Origin: Hymenobacter chitinivorans DSM 11115
GTDB taxonomy: Bacteria > Bacteroidota > Bacteroidia > Cytophagales > Hymenobacteraceae
Direction: 5' to 3'
Assembly (NCBI RefSeq): GCF_002797555.1
Contig: NZ_PGFA01000001.1
Coordinates: 2,294,001-2,358,000 of the forward strand
DNA: 64,000 bases
The position numbers were made by a program, and so were the translations under genes. Of the stretch, positions 15,666-22,534 are shown piece after piece. How positions within the stretch are numbered: the stretch's first letter is position 1; each line of letters opens with the position of its first letter. The notes below the pieces were generated by a model. It saw only the letters and a program-made list of their open reading frames with translations, did no database searches and was not told the origin of the DNA.

Positions 15666-16526
15666 ATGGATCAGGCTTCCCTGGCATTCTTCCAGAGCTT
15701 CTACACCAACGTGGCGCTGTACGTGGTGCCCGAGCCCGACGCGGCCGGTGCCCCCGTAGTGGCCGAGCCCCTGAGCCCACCAGTCGTGGCTACGGCAGCA
15801 GTAGCAGCCCCGGCAACTGAAACCCCAGCAGCGGCCGCTGCCGGGCCGCCGGTAGCCACGCCCGCTCGGCCGGCCGCGGCACCCGTGCTGCCCCCACCGC
15901 CGCCGGCCGCCGCGCCAATACGGCCGGTGCTGCCAGCCGTTGCGCCCGCCGCGGCTTCGGCGACTTTGCCAGGCAAGCTACCTTCCCTCGGGGCCCTGAA
16001 TTTGCCGACGACACCGGCCCCCGAACGAGCCCCGGTAGCTCCGGCCTCGGCGCCGGCGGTTCCCCCCGCCCCGCCCCGGCCCACGCCACCCGCCGACGGC
16101 CCACCGCCGCGGACGGCCCCGCCGCTGAGCGCAACGCCCTACTCCACGCTGGGCAGCAACCCCAACGGCCTGGTGATTCTGGTGCGCATGGACCCGGTGC
16201 GCTTCCAGCGCCTGCCCCGCAACGTGTTTCTCAACAACTTGCTCAAGGCTATTCGCCTGGTGATGGAAGACGTGGTACTCATCAATGTGGAGTCGCCCCT
16301 GCCGGTAGAGCTCAAAACCATCCGGCAGAAGCTGGCCGCCAAGCAAATCATTGCCTTTGGTAAAAACCTGCTCGACGTAGCCATTCGCACAACCCAGCTC
16401 TACGAGCCCGTGCTGCTGGCCGGGGACGCGGCCTACCTGCCAGCCGCCGAAATTGAGCTGATTGAAGAAGACAACAGCCGCAAAAAACTCCTCTGGCAAG
16501 CCATGCAGCGCATGTTCCTAAGTTAG
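15666..16526 (+). CDS. Uncharacterised Pro/Ala-linker protein, psi-like C-terminal domain
   Basis: This 286-residue protein has a short N-terminal peptide (SFYTNVALYVVPEPD), a linker at residues 26-155 made almost only of Ala, Pro, Val and Thr, and a compact C-terminal domain (about 165-286). I do not recognise the family with certainty. The C-terminal domain alternates predicted strands (GLVILVR, DVVLINVES, KQIIAFG) with a helix NVFLNNLLKAIRLVM, and ends YLPAAEIELIEEDNSRKKLLWQAMQRMF. This order and ending resemble the DNA polymerase III psi subunit (HolD), whose tail reads ...SPxLxxLxxNxxxKxxLWxxL. That link is inference by eye. It sits alone between two word-family repeats. Confidence 0.7.
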   Translation: MDQASLAFFQSFYTNVALYVVPEPDAAGAPVVAEPLSPPVVATAAVAAPATETPAAAAAGPPVATPARPAAAPVLPPPPPAAAPIRPVLPAVAPAAASATLPGKLPSLGALNLPTTPAPERAPVAPASAPAVPPAPPRPTPPADGPPPRTAPPLSATPYSTLGSNPNGLVILVRMDPVRFQRLPRNVFLNNLLKAIRLVMEDVVLINVESPLPVELKTIRQKLAAKQIIAFGKNLLDVAIRTTQLYEPVLLAGDAAYLPAAEIELIEEDNSRKKLLWQAMQRMFLS

Positions 16527-16680
16527 GTTAGTTGTTGGTTGCTAGTTGTCAGTTGGTAGGATTGTGCGAAGCAAGGCGGCTGACACTCAACTTCCCTCAA
16601 TGAAAAAGGCCCACCATCTGGCGGGCCTTTTCTATTGACCAGTTGACCCTAACAACGGACAACTAACGACTAACAACTAG
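16527..16680. repeat. TTAGTTGTT-type repeat pair enclosing a terminator
   Basis: GTTAGTTGTTGGTTGCTAGT at 16527-16546 and complementary words (GGACAACTAACGACTAACAA near 16655-16676) bracket the hairpin at 16603-16632, giving a nested arrangement like the elements at 5584 and 12331. Confidence 0.7.
16603..16632. terminator. Bidirectional terminator hairpin
   Basis: AAAAAGGCCCACC / GGCGGGCCTTTT hairpin between the convergent psi-like gene and the TlpA-like gene. Confidence 0.8.
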
Positions 16681-16683
16681 CCC

Positions 16684-17814
16684 CTACTTCAGCACCGAGG
16701 CCAGCTTCGCTTCCAGGGCGTCGCCGCGCAGGTTTTTGGCTACGATACGGCCTTGGGGGTCGAGCAGCACCGACTGCGGAATGGCTTTGACGCCGTAGGT
16801 CTGGCCGGCGGCGCTTTCCCAGCCGCGCAAATCCGAGACGTGAGTCCAGGCCAGGCCGTCGGTTTTGATGGCCTTGAGCCATTTCTCCCGGTCCTGGTCG
16901 AAGGAAACGCTGTAGATTTCGAAGCCCTTGCCCTTGAACTTGTTGTAGGCCTTCACCACGTTGGGGTTTTCCTTGCGGCAAGGTCCGCACCAGGAGGCCC
17001 AGAAATCGATGAGCACGTACTTGCCGCGCAACGACGACAAAGCCACCGTTTTGCCGTCGGGCGAAGGTAGGTTGATTTCCGGGGCGGCGGCGCCCACGGC
17101 CGTTGCCCGCAGCGGGTCGAGCTTGGCGGCCAGGGCCTTGGTGTAGCGCGAGTCGGGCAGCGTCTTCTTGAGCTGGGTGGCAATGGAGTCGATGAAGCCG
17201 AACTGCTCCTCGGGGTTGAGCAGGTTGCCCACGGCAAAGGCCGACACCACCGAGTTGGGGTTCTGGCGGATCAACTGCTTGAGCAGGGCCGTGTTCTGAG
17301 CCTGGGCGGCGTAGAACTTGGCCTCAATAAGCTTCATCGAATCGGACTGCCCGGCCTGGGCGCTGTTGTTGTAGCGCATTTCCAGCATGGCCATGTCGCG
17401 CTTCGACTTAAGCATGGTGCGGCCCAGCTGCTGCAGGCTCTCCGAGTCGCGGGAGCCCTTCACCACGTAGCCGTCGGTGAGCTTTTGGGCGTCGCCCGAG
17501 AGCTGGATGTTGCTTTGGTTGTCGAGGGCCAGCAGCACTTGGTTGGCATCGTTGACCTTCACCTGGTACAAGCCGGCTTCGGGCACCGAGCCCTTGAGCG
17601 TAAAGCGGCCCTGCGCATCCACCGAAGCCGTGTCGCGCGACACAAACTGGGTTTCGCCCAGCTCGGCCAGGTACACCTTGGTGCCGGCCGGGGCGTTGGT
17701 CAGCTGCCCGTTGATCTGGTAGCCGGCGCCGGCCGCGCCCGTGGTGGGCGTCGTCGATTTGCTGCAGGCGTTGGCCATGCCCAGCACGGTGGTTACCAGA
17801 AGTAAGCTTTTCAT
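16684..17814 (-). CDS. DUF4369/thioredoxin-domain lipoprotein (TlpA-like disulfide reductase)
   Basis: A 376-residue envelope protein. The signal peptide ends in a lipobox-like MANAC, so it is probably a lipoprotein. An N-terminal DUF4369 domain (QINGQLTNAPAGTKVYLAEL onward, about 30-220) precedes an AhpC/TSA-thioredoxin domain with GAAAPEINLPSPDGKTVALS, the redox motif DFWASWCGPCRKENP (CGPC) and the cis-Pro loop VKAIPQSVLLD. Such proteins act as periplasmic thiol-disulfide reductants in Bacteroidota. MKSLLLVTT at 17814 is preferred over the upstream ATG at 17826, because it gives a standard signal peptide. The redox partner is unknown. Confidence 0.92.
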   Translation of the reverse strand: MKSLLLVTTVLGMANACSKSTTPTTGAAGAGYQINGQLTNAPAGTKVYLAELGETQFVSRDTASVDAQGRFTLKGSVPEAGLYQVKVNDANQVLLALDNQSNIQLSGDAQKLTDGYVVKGSRDSESLQQLGRTMLKSKRDMAMLEMRYNNSAQAGQSDSMKLIEAKFYAAQAQNTALLKQLIRQNPNSVVSAFAVGNLLNPEEQFGFIDSIATQLKKTLPDSRYTKALAAKLDPLRATAVGAAAPEINLPSPDGKTVALSSLRGKYVLIDFWASWCGPCRKENPNVVKAYNKFKGKGFEIYSVSFDQDREKWLKAIKTDGLAWTHVSDLRGWESAAGQTYGVKAIPQSVLLDPQGRIVAKNLRGDALEAKLASVLK

Positions 17815-17916
17815 GTTCTGAATCATTCTTAGTTACGCTACCAGCGGCTAAGCCGGGAGGCTTTCCGCTTTTGTGAAAACAAGCAACCAACCGGCTATTT
17901 GGTTCAGCTACAGAGC

Positions 17917-17955
17917 AAAACGCCGCCGCCGCCGGGTTTCCGGGCGCGGCGGCGC
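17917..17955 (-). terminator. GC-rich terminator of gatB
   Basis: Minus-strand hairpin CGCCGCCGCGCCCGG / CCGGCGGCGGCGGCG followed by TTTTGCT, 5 bases after the gatB stop. Confidence 0.75.
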
Positions 17956-17960
17956 CGTAT

Positions 17961-19418
17961 TTAGGCGTCGAGCTTCTGGCGCAGCAGCTGGTTGGCCAGC
18001 TTGGGGTCGGCCTTACCGCCGGTGAGCTTCATAAGTTCCCCCATAAACATACCGGTCAACGACTTTTTGCCGCCGCGGTACTCTTCCACCTTGGCCGGGT
18101 TGGCGTCCAGCACCTGCTGAATCATGGCTTCCAGCGCCCCGGCATCCGACTGCTGCAGCAGGCCCTGAGCCTCGGCCGCCGCGGCGGCAGTTTGCGTGGG
18201 GTTGTCGAGCAGGTAGGGAAATAACTGCTTGGCTGCTACCGAGTGACTGACCTTGTTCTCATCAATGAGTTGAATGATGTCGGCCAGGTGCTGGGGCGTG
18301 AGCGGGAAGTCCTGCATGGTCAACGCCCGCTCGTTGAGGAAGGACTTCACCGGGCCCTGCACCCAGTTGGCAGCAGCCTTGGCGTTCGACGTCAGGCGCG
18401 AAACCTCGTCGAAGAACAGGGCCACTTCCTTCTGGTCGGTGAGCACCGTCGCGTCGTAGTCCGACAGGCCCAGCTCGCCGGTAAAGCGGGCGTAGAGCTG
18501 CTGGGGCAGCGCGGGCAGTGAGGCCTGCACCTCGTGCAGCCACTGGTCGCTGATGATGAGCGGGGGCAGGTCGGGCTCGGGGAAGTAGCGGTAGTCGTTC
18601 AGGGTTTCCTTGGAGCGCTGCCCGTTGGTAGTGCCCGTAGCGGCGTCAAAGCCGCGGGTTTCGCTGTCGAGGGTGCCGCCGGATTCGAGCACCTCAATCT
18701 GCCGCTCAATTTCGTACTCAATGGCCCGCTGCACGTTGCGGAAGGAGTTCATGTTCTTGACTTCCACCTTGGTGCCAAACGTATCGGCGCCCTTGAGCAT
18801 CACCGAAATGTTGGCGTCGCAGCGCAAAGAGCCTTCCTCCATGTTACCGTCGCAGATGCCCAAATACACCACCAGCTTCTTGATTTCGCTCAGGTAGGCG
18901 TAGGCTTCGTCGGCGTTGCGGATATCGGGCTCCGACACGATTTCAATCAGGGGCACGCCGGCCCGGTTCAAATCCACCAGCGTTTCGACTTCCCCGGCCA
19001 GGTGCATGCTCTTGCCCGCGTCTTCCTCCATGTGGATGCGGGTGATGCCGACGTTCTTGGTCGAGCCGTCGGCCAGCCGAATCAGGACGTTACCGGCGGT
19101 GCAGATCGGGGTTTTGTCCTGGGTAATCTGGTAGCCCTTGGGCAGGTCGGGGTAGAAATAGTTTTTGCGGGCAAACAGGTTGTCGCGCGTAATCTGGCAG
19201 TTGGTGGCCAGGCCCATCTTCATGGCGTACTCCACGGCCGAGCGGTTCACCTTGGGCAGGGTGCCGGGGTGGCCCAGGGTAATTACCGACAGGTTGTTGT
19301 TGGGCAGGGCGCCGTACTCATTCTCGTCCGCGGAGTACATCTTGCTCTGCGTCAGCAGCTGGGCGTGTACTTCCAGGCCGATGACGGGCTGGTATTTGGC
19401 TTTTATTGCGTCGTCCAT
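17961..19418 (-). CDS. gatB: Asp-tRNA(Asn)/Glu-tRNA(Gln) amidotransferase subunit B
   Basis: A 485-residue subunit of the GatCAB complex, which amidates misacylated Glu-tRNA(Gln) and/or Asp-tRNA(Asn). The catalytic cradle starts KYQPVIGLEVHAQLLTQSKM, with YFYPDLPKGYQITQ, IGITRIHMEEDAGKS-type sequence (VGITRIHMEEDAGKS), RAGVPLIEIVSEPD and GSLRCDANIS. A C-terminal tail domain ends in YRGGKKSLTGMFMGELMKLTGGKADPKLANQLL. The start at 19418 (MDDAIKAKYQ) is chosen because a TATCTTGC -7 box lies at 19466-19473, making the longer frame from 19541 untranslated. gatA and gatC are not in the window. Confidence 0.96.
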   Translation of the reverse strand: MDDAIKAKYQPVIGLEVHAQLLTQSKMYSADENEYGALPNNNLSVITLGHPGTLPKVNRSAVEYAMKMGLATNCQITRDNLFARKNYFYPDLPKGYQITQDKTPICTAGNVLIRLADGSTKNVGITRIHMEEDAGKSMHLAGEVETLVDLNRAGVPLIEIVSEPDIRNADEAYAYLSEIKKLVVYLGICDGNMEEGSLRCDANISVMLKGADTFGTKVEVKNMNSFRNVQRAIEYEIERQIEVLESGGTLDSETRGFDAATGTTNGQRSKETLNDYRYFPEPDLPPLIISDQWLHEVQASLPALPQQLYARFTGELGLSDYDATVLTDQKEVALFFDEVSRLTSNAKAAANWVQGPVKSFLNERALTMQDFPLTPQHLADIIQLIDENKVSHSVAAKQLFPYLLDNPTQTAAAAAEAQGLLQQSDAGALEAMIQQVLDANPAKVEEYRGGKKSLTGMFMGELMKLTGGKADPKLANQLLRQKLDA

Positions 19419-19465
19419 ATCAATCAAATTGAGCCGTTGGGGCAAGTTTTTACCCCAATGCGGCC

Positions 19466-19473
19466 GCAAGATA
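19466..19473 (-). promoter_or_regulatory. -7 box TATCTTGC of gatB
   Basis: One-step variant of TAnnTTTG on the minus strand, 48 bases upstream of the chosen gatB start. A T-run ending in TTTG lies further upstream but at a longer than usual spacing. Confidence 0.5.
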
Positions 19474-19498
19474 AAAACTATCCGCGGCCCCCACCGGA

Positions 19499-19533
19499 CA
19501 AAAAAACCGGGCCGGCAGTGCTGCCGGCCCGGT
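19499..19533 (-). terminator. Strong intrinsic terminator after the surface-protein gene
   Basis: Minus-strand hairpin AACCGGGCCGGCA / TGCCGGCCCGGTT with a 4-base loop followed by seven Ts, 35 bases after the stop at 19568. Confidence 0.9.
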
Positions 19534-19567
19534 TCAGACAAACCACCAAGGTAGGGCCAGGGTTTCG

Positions 19568-20536
19568 TTAGTCGTTGAAAACCGGGATGTAGGCGGCCTG
19601 GAAGGCGTTGCCGGCGTTGTTGTAGGCTTCCAGCAGCTTGTGGTTCTGCTTGTTATAGGCGTTGATGTAGCCGTTGAAGGCGTCGGCGTCGGTTTTGGTC
19701 AGGCGGTCCTTCTGCTCGAGCAGCTCGGTCATCTTCTTGAACTGGTTGCCGCTCCAGATAACGTAGAACTTGGCGTAGTCGCGCACCGCGTCGCGGTACT
19801 GGGTGTCTTTGCCGCGGAAGGCCGGAATGGCATCCAGTTCGGCCAGGGTCTTGTCGGTTTCGGCTTCCAGGGCCAGCCGGGCGGCTTCAAAGCGCTTGGC
19901 ATCCTGGGCGTTGAGGCCGTCGGTGAGCTGGGCATTGGCGCGCTCGAGGCGGAAGTAGGCCAGGAAAATCTTGTGCTGGTAGGTGTTCACCTCCGACACC
20001 TGCCGGATGACCTCGTTCATCTTGCGGGCTTCCCGGTCCTCGGTCATGGTCAGGTTGAAGCGGGTGGCGAAGCGCTGCTGGGCGGCCTGCACACTGTCGC
20101 CGGCCACTTCCAGCTTGTTTTCGGCCGCCTCCAGGGCGTCGAAGTAGCGCTGCATGGCTTCCAGGCTCTTGCTGCGGCCCACGGCCAGGGTATTGACCTT
20201 CTGGTAGTCGACCGAATACACATTCAGCATCTGCTGAAAGGCGGCCTTGGCCCGGTCCCGAAACTCGGTGTTGCCTTTGTAGCCGGGCATGTGGGATATT
20301 TTGGCCAGTGAGGCCTTGTTCTGGGCCACCACATCCTGACGGCGGGCCTCGATTTTGCGTTCATTCTCGCTGTGGGCCGATTTGCTGATGTAACGCAGGC
20401 ACTTTTTCTGCATTATCAGCTGCTCGGCCACAATGGCGTTGTTGTAGGTGCCCGGGTCGGTGTAGGCCTGGGCGCGGGCGGTGAAGGAAAGGCCGGTAAA
20501 TAAGGCTCCGGCCAGTAAGAGGGTAGAAATGCGCAT
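19568..20536 (-). CDS. Secreted helical protein, LIC11966 surface-protein-like
   Basis: A 322-residue protein with a signal peptide (MRISTLLLAGALFTGLSFTARAQ, cleaved near residue 23) and an almost wholly alpha-helical mature part rich in Ala, Lys, Glu and Gln. Phrases such as YNNAIVAEQLIMQKKCLRYI at the start and GYINAYNKQNHKLLEAYNNA near the end resemble the LIC11966 family of putative surface proteins found in Leptospira and Bacteroidota; this is recalled from family style, not searched. Two internal segments (MPGYKGNTEFRDRAKAAFQQM and IPAFRGKDTQYRDAVRDYAKF) look like diverged copies, suggesting an internal duplication. The function is unknown. It is a single-gene unit with its own terminator. 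Confidence 0.75.
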   Translation of the reverse strand: MRISTLLLAGALFTGLSFTARAQAYTDPGTYNNAIVAEQLIMQKKCLRYISKSAHSENERKIEARRQDVVAQNKASLAKISHMPGYKGNTEFRDRAKAAFQQMLNVYSVDYQKVNTLAVGRSKSLEAMQRYFDALEAAENKLEVAGDSVQAAQQRFATRFNLTMTEDREARKMNEVIRQVSEVNTYQHKIFLAYFRLERANAQLTDGLNAQDAKRFEAARLALEAETDKTLAELDAIPAFRGKDTQYRDAVRDYAKFYVIWSGNQFKKMTELLEQKDRLTKTDADAFNGYINAYNKQNHKLLEAYNNAGNAFQAAYIPVFND

Positions 20537-20641
20537 AGGGCAATTAGGTAGAAGGGAGAATTGTGGTGGGGCAAGGCCCGTCGCAGGGCTTTCTGCTTGC
20601 GGAACTATTAAATGGCCTAGCAGGCTGGGAATAGCCGTTGT

Positions 20642-21367
20642 TTAGTGCCCGCCAAGCTGGCTATCAATCTGGTGGATAAGGTGGCGGCTATGCTGCATCA
20701 CGTGGTGGTATTCTTTGACAATGCCGGGAATTATACTGGCGTGACTGAGGTAATTCTGCATCGGTCCGGCTCCCATCACGGCCACCAGATTCTGCTGATT
20801 GGGCGCCAGGTGTTCGTCGAGGTAGCGGCTAATGGTTTGTCCTTTATAGTCGGAAAAACTATCGGCTTCATTCACCAGACCCGGAATTAGCTCCTGGTAG
20901 TGGTCGAGGATACCGTTGAGCAAGGCCTCATCTTCAATTATATCCAGGTCGCCTGACGATTTGAGCCCCTCGAAGCGGGAAGCGTTGGGCACGAGCACCG
21001 TGGTGTTGCGCAGCGTCCAGCTATACTTTTTCAGGCTGTCGGCACTCAGGGTCTGGGGCGTGAGGGCCCGAAAGTAGCTGAATGCTTTCTGCTGAACCAC
21101 GTACGAGGCGGAGTCCTCCTGCATTTCCTTGATATCATGGCTTAAATCCTGGCGCAGCCCCAGCAGAAACTTCCGCTCCTTTTGGCGCTCCAGGGAGTGT
21201 TCGTGCCAGCTGTGGAGCTGAATGGAAAGGGTAATGGCAAAGACGATAATGCCGATTTCGAGCAGAATTTCGGGCAGGCGCTGCCGCCACGTTGGGCTGT
21301 GGTGGCCGTGCTCTTCCAGGCCCAGGGCTTTTTTACCGTGCTTGGCAACGAGGTCAACTTCAATCAT
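20642..21367 (-). CDS. DUF6090-like single-pass membrane protein
   Basis: A 241-residue protein starting MIEVDLVAKHGKKALGLEEH. It has a single membrane helix at about 42-60 (ILLEIGIIVFAITLSIQLHSW) immediately followed by charged EHSLERQKERKFLLGLRQDLSHDIKEM. A helix-then-LHSWHEH/K-E-R-K-x-L-x-x-L-x-x-D pattern is the hallmark of the DUF6090 family of Bacteroidota, where the equivalent is LQINNWNE. The rest is helical and extracytoplasmic or cytoplasmic, not determined. The frame is open to 21658, but residues upstream of this ATG have no family character and overlap a terminator, so they are left out. Function unknown. Confidence 0.7.
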   Translation of the reverse strand: MIEVDLVAKHGKKALGLEEHGHHSPTWRQRLPEILLEIGIIVFAITLSIQLHSWHEHSLERQKERKFLLGLRQDLSHDIKEMQEDSASYVVQQKAFSYFRALTPQTLSADSLKKYSWTLRNTTVLVPNASRFEGLKSSGDLDIIEDEALLNGILDHYQELIPGLVNEADSFSDYKGQTISRYLDEHLAPNQQNLVAVMGAGPMQNYLSHASIIPGIVKEYHHVMQHSRHLIHQIDSQLGGH

Positions 21368-21589
21368 AGTGCTGTAGCGTAGGGGGCCGGCAAGATAGGC
21401 ACCGACACGGCAGGCATCCAACCATCCGAATATAGATGGGGTGGACCGGACGGCCCGGATGGCAAAGCGCAGCACGGCCCCAGCACAGAATTGCGGCGCG
21501 AGCGTAGCCGCCACGGGCTGCCTGCTCGTATTTGCCAACCCAAAGCCATGACCCGGCCGCCAGCCGGTACCGGGTTCTGGCTTTGGCAC

Positions 21590-21614
21590 AAAAAGGTGGG
21601 GCCCTTCGCCCACC
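21590..21614 (-). terminator. Terminator after the TonB-domain gene
   Basis: Minus-strand hairpin GGTGGG / CCCACC with an 8-base loop followed by five Ts, 45 bases after the stop at 21659. Confidence 0.65.
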
Positions 21615-21658
21615 GGCAAAGAGCCCCAATTCCGCCCCCGTAAGGCAGCGCCGGGCAC

Positions 21659-22531
21659 TTAGTTTCTAAATGTTGGCCGGTCTACCGGGTACACCCCGCC
21701 CCGATGCCGCATCGGTGATGGGTATTGCGTTGAGCCGCCCGTTATGGCAAAGTTAATCGGCAGGATAAAAGCAAACCCCGTATTCACTCCGTCCACGTGG
21801 CCTGGAGTAAAGGCCGGCAATCTTTTCACGGCAGCAATGGCAGCCGCATCCAGATCCGGGGACACGCTCTTGGCGAGAGAAACGCCCGTGACTTCCCCTG
21901 CCGGCCCTACGGTCAAGGTTACAAACACCTGACCCTGGGTTTGATTTCTCAACGCGCTGGCCGGATATTGCAGGGTAGCTGCCACTGCCGCAAGCACTTT
22001 GTTCATGCCTGCCTTTTCGCTCATACTCGCTCCTTTAAAAAGCGGCATGGTGCGGTACTCATAAAAGGGCACCATGCTTCCGTCCGGGGCGTAGCATTCG
22101 CCGCTTTGGCGCTTGTCGTCCACGTAGATTTCGCGGCGCCTTACCTTGCTATCCGGGTAATACACCACAAACTCGCCGTTGCGCTTTGAGCCGACATAGT
22201 CATCCTTGGTGTGCAGCTGCCCGGTGTCGTAGTATGTCGTTTCGGGTCCGAGCTTAAGGACGTCCATCACGGCGTAAGGGGTGATTCGCTCCAGCTTCCC
22301 CGCAGCGTTGTAGTGCCGGGCCGAGCCGGAAAGACTGTCCCGAAATGTTCGTTCAATCCGGGAGCCGGCTCCCTCGGGGCCGGGCAGCTGGGCTCCGTTG
22401 GGGGCCAGGTAAGTCACGGTACGATACGGATAACTACGCGGAGCCTGCCCGGAAGCTGCTTCGGGCAGGCTAAGCAGTATACCCGCTGCCAGCAGCAGGC
22501 CGGGGATTCCAATGCGGAGGACCTTGCGCAT
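21659..22531 (-). CDS. TonB C-terminal-domain protein with MORN-like repeats
   Basis: A 290-residue exported protein with signal peptide RIGIPGLLLAAGILLSLPEAASG. The central part has toxin-antitoxin-like MORN variants (YDTGQLHTKDDYVGSKRNGEFVVYYPDSKVRRREIYVDDKRQSGE split over about 105-150). The C-terminal TonB/TolA fold is LQYPASALRNQTQGQVFVTL, with VGPAGEVTGVSLAKSVSPDLDAAAIAAVKRLPAFTPG. No N-terminal membrane anchor or proline-rich spacer of a true TonB is present, so it is a periplasmic or outer-membrane TonB-domain protein rather than an energy transducer. It starts 3 bases after the alaS stop and is probably cotranscribed with it. Confidence 0.87.
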   Translation of the reverse strand: MRKVLRIGIPGLLLAAGILLSLPEAASGQAPRSYPYRTVTYLAPNGAQLPGPEGAGSRIERTFRDSLSGSARHYNAAGKLERITPYAVMDVLKLGPETTYYDTGQLHTKDDYVGSKRNGEFVVYYPDSKVRRREIYVDDKRQSGECYAPDGSMVPFYEYRTMPLFKGASMSEKAGMNKVLAAVAATLQYPASALRNQTQGQVFVTLTVGPAGEVTGVSLAKSVSPDLDAAAIAAVKRLPAFTPGHVDGVNTGFAFILPINFAITGGSTQYPSPMRHRGGVYPVDRPTFRN

Positions 22532-22534
22532 ACC

